Source of the DNA: Luscinia megarhynchos
Taxonomy: Eukaryota; Chordata; Aves; Passeriformes; Turdidae
Direction of reading: 5' to 3'
NCBI GenBank assembly: GCA_034336665.1
Contig: CM067566.1
Span: 16,040,330 to 16,104,329, forward strand
Length of the DNA: 64,000 bases
Shown here: positions 1 through 11,950 of the stretch, piece after piece
Numbering within the stretch: the stretch's first letter is position 1
Layout of the letters: each line of letters opens with the position of its first letter
The notes under the pieces: model-generated
What the model was told of the DNA's origin: nothing
Database searches by the model: none
What the model saw: the letters and a program-made list of their open reading frames with translations, nothing else
Program-made: the position numbers and the translations under genes

Positions 1-1486
1 TTTCATGCAATTAATTTTGCTAGCTGGCAAGACAGCCCCCAGTCTTTTTGTTTATTGTTAGTTATTCTATAGCAAATAACATCTTAAAGAAAATGGACAA
101 TAGCATGTCTCAGTTTTTTCCACCAGAAACAAGGTATAAGAAAGATGAATAGGTAAAGAATGGAAATACTCATCTCTATAGCACTGTAGCTATACCTGGT
201 GAAGGTAAGAAAAGGCATATTTTAGTAGAAAAACAATGGTTTGTATCTCAGCATACTGCTGTTCACTGCATGAACGTTTCTCAGAATTCCATCCTGAGTT
301 CATCAGGCATGGGTTGGGCTACATGGGGAGAGAAAAATGTTGCATTGAGATACATTATGTGTAGCAGGCTTCACACGCAGTTTTCACAAGTGTCCAGCTT
401 CTACTGACATGGCTCTGATTTTGACAAGATAGGTCAGTCTAGTTCAAAAGCTGGAACTCATTATGGCAATCCTTTGCAGTAAATATGTGGATAAAATTAA
501 CTATAATGAAATACATGTATTTTTGAGCAACTGTTAAATGCTGGGGTTGGGCCAAACGGACAGTTGGCCTGGGGCAGCAGATTTTCCATAGGCACACGTA
601 TTGTTAATGAGCACTTAGTCCATCTATCTGTTACCTTCAATCACTCGTGGGTGCCTTCATTCTGCCCCCAGGACCTCTGAGCCGAGCAGCCTGGCAGCAG
701 GAAGCCTTGATGTAGCCTCGAAGATGAGAGAAGGCAGCTGCAGATGAATGAGTGCATGAAACTAGAGAGTGATGCAGACAGAAGTGGAATCTGCATGTTA
801 CCATCTTGTGGGTTTCTGTTGTTTTGTCTTGGTCAAATGACAGTCTGCCCTCTGTATGTGGGAGGATGTGGTCCCAAAAGGCAGCTTTGGATGTTAAAGG
901 GCAAGGTTGTAGAAGAGCTCGTTCACAGTATATATTGAAAACTCTGATCTTGTTATTTTCTTTCTTCCTCCTTCCTTCTGTTCGTCTACTTCTAGGCTTT
1001 TGCTTCATGACTCTGGTCAAAATTACTTTCTTACAATTTCTGTCTATCTTAAAAAACCTTTTTCTGATGTTATTAGTACTCTCAGTTGAAGCGACATGTA
1101 ACTTGTACAGATGTCATCAGTTCTCGAAACAAAATGAATTGTATTCTATGATCCACTCAGTCTTCTGTTAATAAGCAATATTTTTCAGTGAAAGTTGAAG
1201 ACAAAATATAAACAACAACTCTGGGACTTGCCTAGGTAGAACAGTTTCTTACACATTTTGGATATTGTGTCCCTTACATTCCCCTTAACATTCTACATGG
1301 AGAAGACTAGCAAACATTAAACCAAGCTCTTAATAAACCACCAAGAAAACAGCCCATTTAGAAACACTCAATATCGTACAAGTGACCCATTCTGACCTTC
1401 TGCAACTTTGTTTTCAATTGAAACAATCACCAGCTCAAGCATGCAATCAAGTGCCTCCTCATCAAGTTAGGCATTCCCTCAGGGGA

Positions 1487-1520
1487 AGAAAAACACCCAA
1501 ACCCACAACAAAAAACCCCA
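1487..1520. repeat. Short A/C-rich low-complexity run
   Basis: The plus strand is almost entirely A and C, in AAACCC and ACAAAA-like words. It resembles the much longer A/C tract at 22123-22370 and other short runs in this window. No function is claimed. Confidence 0.6.
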
Positions 1521-3239
1521 TTAAAAACTGCACATGTTTTTCTATATTTTAACTACCCAATACTACCTAATAACTACTTTATTATTGTTCAGTCAAACTT
1601 TAAACACACAATCATGGGCAAAGAATCTGCAAGAGGCAACTTTAGAATCCAGGTGTTTGCTTGGATCCCTAAGAATAACTGTATAGGTGAAAAACTGAAA
1701 GGGCAACTGAGTTCCAAATAAGACCTGTGTGCACTGTATGGCATATGACAAGTAATTATTTTTTTTAAGGATGAAAAAAAGATTAATTTGCAATGCACAG
1801 TAATGACCAAATAATCACCAGCAGTCATTATCCTGGTTTTGTTCTCATATAGGAATAGTTTCCTCAATTAACTTGTTATTTGACACAAATAAAAAGTTCC
1901 ATAAATAAACTCTAATGATCAATTTAAAACATTGATAATTTTGATCCATTACAGACTTCCACTTGGGGTCAAATAGGAAATATCACGTTTTTCAATTTAG
2001 TTAGAGTGATATAAAAGAGCAATTTTATATAATAATCACACAAGGAATGAAGGAAACCTCAAATTTTAGAAAAAGAAGCAGCTCACAAGGGTTCACTAGC
2101 AATGTCATAGGCTAAATACATTATGAAGCGAGGTTTTCAATCTGGGCTGCATGTTTGGCATGTGTGTCTCATTTGCAGCATATACTAGGATGCTGGAAAT
2201 TACTTGAGGATGTGAATTTCAACAACAATAGTATAAGAATTAGTAATCTCATATATCTCAGGATTTAGTACCTTGTATACCAGTCTAGAGGATAGATGGT
2301 CAGATACAGGAAAAAGTTTAGAGTAGCAACAGTTGTGATGCAACAAATGATATGTGGTTCTCCTCCCTAGTTTTCTCATTTTCTCTCTGGAAATTAATTT
2401 GAGGGTTTTTCAACAGAAAAAAGATCTAGGTGTGCCTATTACTTTCTGTTAAAAAGGTCTTCAAGGAGTAAAAGAAGCAGAATTAGATCATAAATTAGAT
2501 CAATTATGATGCCTTTACCAAGGAAAATGACCCTGTGGAAGACTTCTGGCATGCTATTACAAGCTCTTTTGATTATGCTCTATTGAATATTTGTTCTGAT
2601 TTCTCTCACATAAAGGCTAAAACTTCTGCCCCAAGCCTTTGCACACTGAAATTCTTAAATGCCATACTTGTATTTCCTTGCCACAATTCACTATTTACAT
2701 TTTATTCTGCTTTCTCTGTAGGATATGAATTTTCTGTCCACATCAGCTGTATTTATTGGATACTTTTTAACAAAGCACCCATTTGTATCTCTCCCCTTCC
2801 CGCCTTTATTTATTAAATTAGGCTATACAGCGTAGTAAAGGTGAGAAAAGCAAGTTGTTTTCATCTGCTGGCTCCCAATTAAGCATGCAGCTGCTGCACT
2901 TGAGAATAATAGCCATCCAGGAAACCTCTGGTAAAGGAAAATCAAGGAGAGAGGTAGACAGAAGGATCCTTACTGCAGCCGTCCTCATGGATGACCTGTT
3001 TTAGGGAATCATTGGGAGCTGGCATTGATCTATTGTGGAATAGAAATCTGACTGGCTAATGAAGGCATTCGTGGCAGTACATGCAAGACAAAGGTTTGGT
3101 CTTCAGTTTTGACGCAGGTGCAGGAGCAATGAACTTTATGTGGCAGCTACACCTCTCAAGGGCTGTATTTTATTTTCTTAGATGTATTGAGTAAGGTGAG
3201 GAAATAGATAAATGACAAACCACAAACAATACTATTTTG

Positions 3240-3620
3240 AAGGAATATTAGTGTGAATACAATGCAGTAAAAATTGAATTAGCCATGAGACCCTGCTGAG
3301 TTGTATGAAATAGCTGTTAAAGCTAATTCTCATTGTAACACATAATGGTATTATCGATTTACTTGACACACGGCTAATGAGTGTAATTTTTCAGGCTCCT
3401 TGAATACAGTAAATCCTGTTTACTCTTTTGGTGCAAGTCTGCCTGCTGCCTGTAATTCAGCTTCCCTTTCATTGTATCTTCATTGTTCATTCAAATAAGT
3501 CTGCTCACATTCCTTCACTGCTAGGACTTGATAACATATTCTGTGGGAGCACCTGCGTGACCTTTTTATTACATCTCTGTTATCCTTTCTGACAGTGCAG
3601 TGGGAAATTCAAGAGAAACC
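3240..3620. promoter_or_regulatory. Candidate conserved noncoding element
   Basis: This is an inference from word content only. The stretch has no long frame and no repeat signature. It carries clustered TAAT-core words (GCTAATTC, GGCTAATGAG) and several ATTGT/CATTGT SOX-like words, with a more balanced base composition than the flanking AT-rich DNA. Enhancers in vertebrate gene deserts often look like this, but chance clusters are also common. Cross-species conservation would be needed to accept it. Confidence 0.2.
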
Positions 3621-5230
3621 AACAGCTGAATGGCAGGGGAGCATTAACCCTTCAGGGACTGTACTTCAGGGAAGCATTATGACACTACATCACAGTAACA
3701 TGAGGAATGGGTCAGGGTCAACCAGAAAGGTCATTGTGAGGCTCTAAGGCCCTGAAACTGTAAGGAAGGAGCTTTGACAGAATGGAAGAAATTCAACAGT
3801 AAAGCACAAAAAGGAATCAAGGAAGCTTTTAAATTCTTGGTACAAAATAAGCCTCAAAGGCAAAGGGGCTTTGGACTTTGAAAGGGCATTGCCTGCCTTG
3901 CAGTCATTCTCATGGTGAGCAAGGAGTTGAGATCTTTCCTGACTCAAAAAAGATGGAGAGTAAGTTTCATTTTAATTTTGACCAGATTTTTGCTTTTATT
4001 CTCAGGGATTTTAGACTCCATAATCAGGAGAAACATTATTAGTGAATTCCAAATTTCATTTTAGATTGTGTATATTTCCCTGTGATTCAAGTACTGTCTT
4101 GATTTCTCAGATCAAATATATTTCAAAACCAATAAAATGTATATCCACTGTGTATTTATTTATATCTTTAGGGTAGCAGTATTTTTCTATCCTTTCCCAT
4201 GTAGACAAAAATAGAACTATAATCAAAAATCTTGTTAAAGGCTTAAATACTATTTTTAAAATTGTAAGGTGCCTTTCTTCCTTTATGTTTTTTTTTGTCT
4301 TCACATGAGTTGGAAACTGCCATGAGCTCTGGGCATGGGTGATCATGGAATCCCCTTTTAACTTTTTTCCCAGGTTTATCTTGCAAGAGTATTAGAAACT
4401 AGAGTTCTTAGAATTACCTATTTGTATCCAAAGACATGACAATGTTTTATGTTTGAGTAAACTGTTTTATTTCAAGTGTCTGTTTTGATCTGGCATATTG
4501 CCTCTCACTGCCCTTTCTCATTTGTGGTGTCCTTCAGCACACACATCATTTCTTGACAGTCTTTGATTCTACAACACACTCCCAAAATGAAAAAAATGAG
4601 ATACACAAGACACTTTACATAATTTCTTCCAACCTCTCCAAAACATTTGTGATGTTTAAAGGTTCAGATGCCCTCTGTCCCCTACAGCATTCATTCCTCA
4701 GACTGAATGCCTATTTTTCTTTATTCAAATATTCTGTGGTCCTTAAATACTACATTAAAATAATAGAAAAATAAAAATAGTTTTAAAATCCTACTCTTGT
4801 TACCCAGGAGCAGTCCAGCTTTAAAAAAAAATAATCATAAAATGAGTTTGGTATCAGTAGAGAATTTTATGGAATAGATTAAAAATTATTAAAAATAAAA
4901 TCTATTTCAGCATTTTAAAAATCTCTACTTAAATATTCCATTAAATTTTCATGCATGCACCCTGTCCTCCCTTTTCCAGTCAGGTCATATTACAGTTTTA
5001 ATTACCCTTCATGAGCATGTGAATACATTTTTAGCTGATGTCCTTTTTAATTCCATGCATATTTTCTATCAAATACACAATTACAGAGGAAATATAATAA
5101 GTTCTCTAGTCCCATTTATCTAAAATCCAAAGGTCATACATCTTATTGTTTGAAAAGCTTTTTCTTTCTGAACTTCTGCAATGACATCCAAACCCCATTT
5201 CTATATGTGATAATCATCAGTCACAATAGC

Positions 5231-5255
5231 AATAATAATAATGATAATAATAATA
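5231..5255 (+). repeat. (AAT)n microsatellite
   Basis: About eight AAT units, interrupted once by a G, are visible directly. Confidence 0.85.
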
Positions 5256-6420
5256 GAAAAATGTATGAGATCTTCTCATATTTATCTACTTTAAGGTGTG
5301 AAGTACCTTATTCTTAGAAAAGCACTATGAAGACATAAGGTTCACTCTTCATGAAACCCACCGGAATTTTCTTGCAGATATTGTGAGCACATGGATTTAA
5401 CCATTTTTTTCTCTTGCTGAAGTTACATAGTAAGGAGATTATTTCTTTTTCACTACTTTAAGAAGTTGGTGTAACAAGATAACAGTAAAAACAGTGTCCA
5501 AGTCTCCTAACAGAAGATACTGAATGCTGCATCAATCAGAAGGGGGTGAGCTGTCAGAGAGGTCCCTCTGTGGACCTTTCGTTCTGCTTGGATTTTATTT
5601 CTGTCCATATTCCTCTCATCTACCACATTCCTACAGGCAATGACTCTTACAAATTTATCATCAAATGAAACAACCATGAAGCTATCTTCCAAGGGTATTA
5701 GTCAACTGAAATAAAAAATGAACTTCTGATATGTTTAAGCCAAACTCTTCTTCTGGGGTTGTGAATATGAATTTTATGTACATACCACCACTGCTATAAA
5801 CTGTCAACTTTGACTCCAGTCACAAGTGCACAAATAGATATAGACTTACTTATGAATTTTTTCCCTTAAAAACTATTCACACCCTGGGCTTGCTTTGATA
5901 CTAATTAAAGATTACAAAAATGTTTTTGATATCTACTTCTATTTATCCAGACCATTAAAAAAACTAAAGACAAAAATAAATAAAAGATTAGAAAAATACT
6001 CTTGAAGTTATTCATTATTTTTGACCCTTCATGAGTGTACTTACAGTGATCTATGCAGATTAGAAGTTAACAATCACTCACTTATGTCTTGATTTGCTGA
6101 TTGGGTAAAGCTGGGTATTTTTCACAAGCAATACCTTTCTGGTAAAAAGACCAAGCACAAAGGTATTAATATATTTTAATACATCTGCTTCTAAATGAAG
6201 CTATATTTTTCTCTCTTTTCTTTTTCCCCTAAACTTTTCAATGAGAAATTTGGGATGGGGGAAATAAAAACAAACAAGAAAACTATCTCATTAGAAAATT
6301 AAAGTCATTAAGGAGAAATAAGTTGTACATGTTAGCAATGTTTTCCATTCCATGGAATGTGGATGGAATACGAATATGTTGTGTCTTTGAGGAAGAGTAA
6401 GAGGAAATAACATCATCCCA
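5256..6420. other. AT-rich DNA without a supported gene
   Basis: Nothing beyond short chance frames is seen here. The one distinctive element is a perfect 14-bp palindrome at 6346-6359. Confidence 0.7.
6346..6359. promoter_or_regulatory. Perfect palindrome of two TEAD-type sites
   Basis: CATTCCATGGAATG is its own reverse complement and contains CATTCCA on each strand. CATTCC(A/T) is the established M-CAT/TEAD binding word. A further GGAAT lies just downstream, at about 6365. The site is read directly from the sequence, but binding is inference. Confidence 0.3.
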
Positions 6421-6715
6421 AACCTACCCTGGAATGACACAAATCTGGCTGCCCTGTGCTCAGGTGGCAGGCCCTGGAGGCACAGGCTGCTGGTGCACTG
6501 AGCATGGGGTGTGCAGATGAGTGGCACCTCTGTGAGAGGTGATGGAGAACATTGTGATGGAGAACATTGTGATGGAGAACATTCCCCCAGCAGCTGCTGC
6601 TCCTTTCTTGTGCGTGTTTTTGTGCTGCCCAGGGTGGAGGGTCCACGCTGCCTCCCCATCCAGAGCACATCCAGAGGCCCCTGGCTGAGCCTGGGCTGGC
6701 ACCCAGCTGTGTTGG
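6420..6715. other. GC-richer patch containing a tandem triplet repeat
   Basis: This stretch is clearly richer in G and C than its surroundings. It is open in several frames at once: minus-strand frames of 125, 127 and 94 codons and a plus-strand frame of 73 codons all overlap here. Simultaneous openness in opposite frames argues against a real gene. Part of the openness comes from the 15-bp repeat, which has a multiple of three bases and no stop in the affected frames. Identity is unknown; it could be an old transposon fragment, an unrecognised exon or a regulatory element. Confidence 0.35.
6539..6583 (+). repeat. Three perfect copies of a 15-bp tandem repeat
   Basis: The unit GTGATGGAGAACATT occurs three times head to tail without mismatch. 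On the minus strand it translates as repeated five-residue blocks in the overlapping frames. The absence of mismatches suggests recent slippage. Confidence 0.95.
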
Positions 6716-7259
6716 ATATAGGACAAGAATAGCCTCAAGTGCATGACTTAGGTTAAAATAAAATTTATACGTATATATAAATATAAAAACCTGCATAACC
6801 TCACTTCCTCAGACATTTTTATCTTGATCATCATAAGGGTATTCAAACATCAAACACCCAAGCATCCAGAATGGTTTCACACCGGTTTGATCATTCCATA
6901 ACAAAATACATTCACATTAGAAGTCATACTTATCTCTGAAAATAGCAAGCAACTTGTCCAATATTTTTAGAGAAATAAAACCTCTCTTGAAAAAAAGATG
7001 AATTTAAATTCCTCCAAGCCTGACAACTACAGCTTGTTCTGCAGTTATAATTTAGCAGACAAAAGGCCAGAGGGTAATTTTTTCCTGATGTTTCCCTGAT
7101 AAAAATGAGCAGTGAAGTCAGAAAACACACCAATTTTCACTTTATTAAAAAACTGAAAAGCATAGTTACCTGCTAGGAACAATAACCGAGATGGAATTTC
7201 TGAGTGTAAATTGCATATCATATCTACAATCACTGTCTAAGAAACAAGAAAACAGTATC
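6716..7259. other. AT-rich DNA without a supported gene
   Basis: Only short chance frames (up to 67 codons) are seen. The segment directly precedes a poly(A) tract, but it has no long frame that would mark a processed pseudogene. Confidence 0.65.
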
Positions 7260-7291
7260 AAAAAAAAAAAAAAAAAAAAAGAAAAAAAAAA
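7260..7291 (+). repeat. Poly(A) tract
   Basis: Twenty-one A residues, one G, then ten more A residues. It could be the tail of an old retrocopy or a simple A-tract. No recognisable parent gene lies upstream. Confidence 0.9.
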
Positions 7292-8171
7292 TTGATTAAT
7301 TTTATAATCACTAGAATAGTTAAAAATAACTTTAACCCCCTCGCCAAAACCTAACCTTATTCAAAAACAAAGACTACTTTTGCTAAAACTTTGCTCACTT
7401 GATAAGAAAAATGATAGGGAGAAAAAACGATAGGGAAAAAAATTAGAGGAATAGAAATGTGTTCATACAAATGAAAATAAGAGAATGGAATGGATGAGAT
7501 ATTGATTTGTAGGTAATCGAATAAAGTAGTTTAAACACAATAGGAGCAAGACAAATTCTAAATTGATAGAGCTATTTGGGGGTGGAGAAGGGGACATTTT
7601 ATTAGATACAGAAAGGCAGAAGAATGGAAACATTTTTTTCTTACATACTTTAGAAGTAGCATGTACAATTATGCGTAACAAACGAAGGGAGAATATCTTT
7701 TCAGCCCTTCAGTCATAAGGAAGGAGCAAACCCTGGTAAAATGGGCAGGAAGGAAATAAGATGCTCAATATTTTACACTGGAATCTTATTGAAGAGGTAG
7801 CTGAGAATTTAGTTTCCTCTTACAGGTGGTTCATAATTTTAAAAACAATATATATGAGAAGCAAATTGGTTACACATTGGTTATACAGATTTCTTACATA
7901 TTTTAACAACATGACAAGTGTTTGAAATTTATCTTTATAGTACAAAATATTTATAAATACCAAATTTTCTCCAAATCAAATTGCTATATAAAATTAGTCA
8001 TGATTTATGTGATCTGATCATGTAATAAATGTGGAATGTAGGCATCCATCTCATCTGAGTGTCCAGCTCTTTCACAGGTCAATAAAGAGAAAGAAGTACC
8101 TAGAGAGAAATAATTCATCATACCATCCAACAGGTGTCTACCCTCCCATTGACAGTTATTTGCAATTTGAC

Positions 8172-8219
8172 TATATGTCAAACTATATGTATGGTTCTTT
8201 TGTATATGTCAAACTATAT
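8172..8219 (+). repeat. Short tandem duplication with a 17-bp perfect core
   Basis: The 17-bp word TATATGTCAAACTATAT occurs at 8172-8188 and again at 8203-8219, a 31-bp period. The sequence between and after the cores is only partly similar. Confidence 0.85.
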
Positions 8220-8419
8220 TTTGACTGTATGCATATATCATAAAGAACAGAGAAATAAATGGAGAATTATTCACAATGAGTTATTAATATTTTTCTTTTT
8301 AATAAAAATGTTTATATAAAGACAACATTTAATAGTATATCCTAAGAGTGAAAAGTTTAAAAGCCATTCTAAATTTTCTTGCACTAGATAATCTGAAAAT
8401 GAATTGGAGTTATAAAGTG

Positions 8420-8660
8420 CAGAGCAATTGACCTTCTTAGATATTATGTGCATCACTTATAAAGCTAATTGCATTTTAATTGGGTTTTAGTAAATGGACA
8501 GTTTTGCAATGAGATATTAGATTTTAAACACTTTTGGTTTTAATGAGTGTTAATTTTCCTGGTGATTTGCTTCAGTGTAGAAGTATCATGACTGAATTAA
8601 TTCTGCCTGAAGCTATTCTACATTTAAGGTCATAAATGTTGGCAAGTAGTATGGATGATA
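8420..8660. promoter_or_regulatory. Candidate conserved noncoding element
   Basis: Homeodomain-type words are packed closely here: GCTAATTGC, TTTTAATTGGG, TTTTAATGAG, GTTAATTTTC and GAATTAATTC within about 140 bp. There is no repeat signature or open frame. The words are seen directly. The regulatory role is inference, and AT-rich background lowers its specificity. Confidence 0.22.
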
Positions 8661-8673
8661 AGGAAATAATGTT

Positions 8674-8701
8674 TAAAAAAAACAAAGCCAAACCAAAACC
8701 A
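8674..8701 (+). repeat. Short A/C-rich run
   Basis: A stretch of A8 followed by CAAAGCC and AACC-type words. It has the same style as the A/C tracts at 22123, 37175 and 59984. Confidence 0.55.
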
Positions 8702-10087
8702 GGGAAGTTCAGCTCAAAAAGAGAAAAAAACTTGATTAAAAATTCCCAGGATATAATGGTTTTGCTCTTTTTAGGAAAGGCATTTTGAGCTGCTAATGTT
8801 CACAGATTTTGTAGTAAATTTTAGCAAGGTTTGACTTTTTCTCTAATTATAGCCTCAACCCAATCCTGAAATAAACTTAAATGTTTGAGATAGAAATATT
8901 CTGTGATAGAAAAATTCTAATAGATAATTTTCTTTTTCCCTCAGGTTCCCTTCCCACTGTATGACAGCCTCTCATTCATATGCAGGACACACAAATAGTT
9001 CCATTGAGATATCTTTAAAAATGATATATTTTTCTAGCCACATATAGATTTAACATCACTCTTTTGAAAACATTCATATACCTCCTATTCACTTTCTTGT
9101 GAGCTCTTCCTACCTGCAGCATTGTCTCTTCATCAGCTGTTGGCTGGACTCCACTCGTGTGCTTTATAAAATCTCCTTGTTCCCCTTTTCCCATGAGCCT
9201 TGACCCTTTCTTCCAGGGAGGGACACCTGTTGCTTGGTCTCTGATCACAACAGCTGGAGTCAGATAAAATGGATTATTGAGTACCCTGGAACACAACCCT
9301 GAGGGCTGACTGGTGAGGTTTTTCATCTTGGGGTGAGCATCATTGATATTCTTTCCCAAATATTTGCTGTCAAATCTAGCTGCAGTATCTCTCAGGACAA
9401 AGCCCAGGTCCCTTGTTCAATCATTTTTGTTTTTTGCCTGTCTATGTTCTGGCTGCATGTGGCAGTCTGCTACACTAGTGGCTCCTACCAAGTCATTCAT
9501 TTGGTTGAGGCACATTCAGCTTTTTTAATATATTATCTTGTCTCATCTTCAGCTGTTACACTTAGGGGCTCTCAGTGTCAATAAAGGTATCTTAGCAGTT
9601 ACCATTCATCCTTATTGCAGCAATTTTACATTATTTTCCAACAGGGGGAATGTAAACGTTACAGAGGAGTGGTTCAAAAATGTCTTCGGATAATATAATA
9701 AAATAATAATTAAATAATCAGATAAGTAATCTTTTTTAATATGTATGTTCTCGTATATATACGTATATATGACTAGGCTTCTCTGGGCACTGGTGAGTAA
9801 AACAGAAGGAATCATAAAAAATCATATACTACTGTGACAGTAATCTGAAATAAATTTCTCTCAAATTGGTGTAATCTATGAATTCCATTAGCACATTGCT
9901 TATTCTTTCCTTAGCAATGCAAAATAAATTAATAGATTAAGTAATGTCTGATAGCAAGTGAGAACAAATAAATCAAAAATTGTGAGAGGCAAAATATGTA
10001 TTTAATGTAAAATAGACTTTTTGCCTTGTGTGCTTGAGGTGTTAAACTTCAGTCCATAGTCTTTGGATATGATCAAACTATCTTCAC

Positions 10088-10148
10088 CAAAACTGCTGCT
10101 GTGCTCAATACTTCAAACATTTTTGTTCTATATGTGACAGCAGTTTTG
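10088..10148. other. Stem-loop with perfect 11-bp arms
   Basis: CAAAACTGCTG (10088-10098) is the exact reverse complement of CAGCAGTTTTG (10138-10148), separated by 39 bases. The stem is too short for a typical microRNA precursor unless the loop pairs further, which I cannot show. Confidence 0.6.
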
Positions 10149-11458
10149 AACTCTATTGCATTTTAGAGTATTCAAGGAATGTTTTACATAATAAAAGTAT
10201 CAACATAGAGACATAGTTTATTTCCTCATGTGTCTTGCCCCGAATAATAACTCTGAAACTACTATTTAGAGAGGACAAAAACACTTATATTCTTTAGGGG
10301 TTAGGGGGCTTCTACAGCTATTTTAATTTTAATATTTATAGATGAACCCTTAATTTTTCATCTACATATATTTCTACTTCAGCATATTTAGATAATTAGT
10401 GATATTTGTACTGAAAAAAGGTTTAAAATAAACGTATGCCAAGTAAAACATCTGGAAATTCAGAATAGCAGCAATCATAGTTTGAATTACAAAGGGAAAT
10501 CTTAACTAAAATGTAGAAGTGTCCAATTATGGTGCAACTAAGGTGGTTAGCCTACATATTGACCCAAAAGACCACTGAAAAGTGCATACTCATTTAAGTA
10601 ACTCATTCAACTCATATAAAAATCAAAGATCAGCAGCTCCAGATGTGCAGCTAATGTACAGGCATATTTGTATGAAAAGCTGAGTGCTGGAAATGGGTCT
10701 GCAATGGAGAACTACTTATGTATGCTTATGGTAAGCAAAAGCAAAGACTAAACAGCTGACATTCCAGCAATGGTAAACGACCTTTTAACTTTCTTAAATT
10801 CAGCCCTAATTTACTAACCTGTGTAAAGAAACACCAGACACTTCTAATAACACTTGGACAACTGACTGAACAGGTAGCATGCACTAAGTGCTTCCAAAAT
10901 CAGAAGACATAATGAAAGTTCAGGGGATTGAAATATTTTTTTCTGCAAGATCGGTGAACTAAGATGAGATCCTTTCCTGGAGAAGAGGGAATTCTTCTCA
11001 TTTTTCCAGGTGGATAATTTGACTCACTTTTTTGTATTTATAAAAGGCCAACCAAACAGTCCCAAGCAGAGTACTGCCTTCCAGATAACTTCTGCTGGAA
11101 CATCTGGACTATGGATCAGCACAAAGAACTACACAAAACATTAACACTACTGGATCACATGCTCCTTGAGGAATATTTGGACCAGAACACAAGACTGTAC
11201 TTAAAAATCCTCAACAAAGTACCTTTAATCTAGAGGTTTTTATTAAAATATCTTCAGTTTACATGCAAGGATTCCAACACAGAGTATGTTGTTCCCTTCA
11301 GGGAAGCTGCTGATAAATACAAGAATATATCTGGGAAAAGAAATCCACAAGACTTGAGACCTGAGCACTATCCAGAAGGGGAACTCATAGGGCTGGAAGA
11401 CCAGATTTATGGAGACCCTTCAGTTGAACATAAGTGTACCAAAATTTCCTTAGGTGTT

Positions 11459-11557
11459 GTGGGTTTGTTTTTTTTTTTTTGGTTTTTTTGGGGTTTTTTG
11501 GGGTTTTTTGGGGGGTTTTTTTGGTTTTTTTTGTGGTTTTGTTTTTGTTTTTTGTGG
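11459..11557 (+). repeat. T/G-rich tract with regular G runs
   Basis: The plus strand is nearly all T and G. Runs GGGG (11490-11493), GGGG (11500-11503) and GGGGGG (11510-11515) are separated by T6 and followed by GG at 11523. The layout resembles a G-quadruplex-prone sequence, although only three runs have four or more G. The tract yields artefactual Phe/Trp/Gly-rich frames on the plus strand and a Lys/Thr/Pro-rich frame on the minus strand; these are not proteins. Confidence 0.9.
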
Positions 11558-11950
11558 AGAATTCTTTCACTCTACCCTAGCTGAAATCAGGAAAACCGCT
11601 CAGATGTTACAGCTTAGCAAACCTCACTTTTCTAGTTATCACCTTGTATTTGTAATTCAAGGGCAATTATATTTTTTTAATTTTAAAGCTCTTTTAGAAA
11701 AAGAAATAACTTTATTTTTATTCGACCTAATTTTCTAAGCTCAGATTTACTTGCAGATATGGGAATATGATGGTCTGCAGCAAATTAAGAGCCAGTAATT
11801 TGGTTAAAAATATAACATGGTGGAAACATCCCAGTAACCACAAAAAGTCAAGTAACTTTGACTGGAAAGATTAGGAAAAGTATTTTACTTTTAAAATTTC
11901 TGTAATACCTCAGTCATGTAAATATTTAAATTTTAAACTTATTTTATTAT

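Larger units (their letters stand above)
1..5230. other. AT-rich DNA without a supported gene
   Basis: No coding gene is supported here. Open frames of 121-127 codons at 637-1020 (minus) and 806-1171 (plus) overlap on opposite strands. They show no domain, no signal peptide that fits a known family, and no flanking splice pattern that I trust. An A/C-rich run lies at 1487-1520. The stretch 3240-3620 is denser in homeodomain-like and SOX-like words than its surroundings and is treated as a separate finding. Confidence 0.7.
7292..11458. other. AT-rich DNA without a supported gene
   Basis: No coding gene is supported. The frame of 114 codons at 9015-9359 (minus) and those at 9333-9584 (plus) overlap each other and match nothing I know. 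The segment includes a 31-bp imperfect tandem duplication (8172-8219), a conserved-element-like patch (8420-8660), a short A/C run (8674-8701) and a stem-loop (10088-10148). Confidence 0.65.

Noticed and set aside
637..1171. Overlapping 127-codon (minus) and 121-codon (plus) open frames as genes
   Set aside because: They overlap on opposite strands, show no recognisable domain and have lengths expected by chance in AT-rich DNA.
2175..2192. U6 snRNA-like GCAGCATATACTA
   Set aside because: Only about a dozen bases resemble U6; the rest of the gene is absent.
7260..7291. Tail of a processed pseudogene
   Set aside because: The upstream sequence has no long frame or recognisable parent gene, so only the poly(A) itself is reported.
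11354..11738. Phe/Trp/Gly-rich open frames as membrane proteins
   Set aside because: They are translations of the T/G low-complexity tract.
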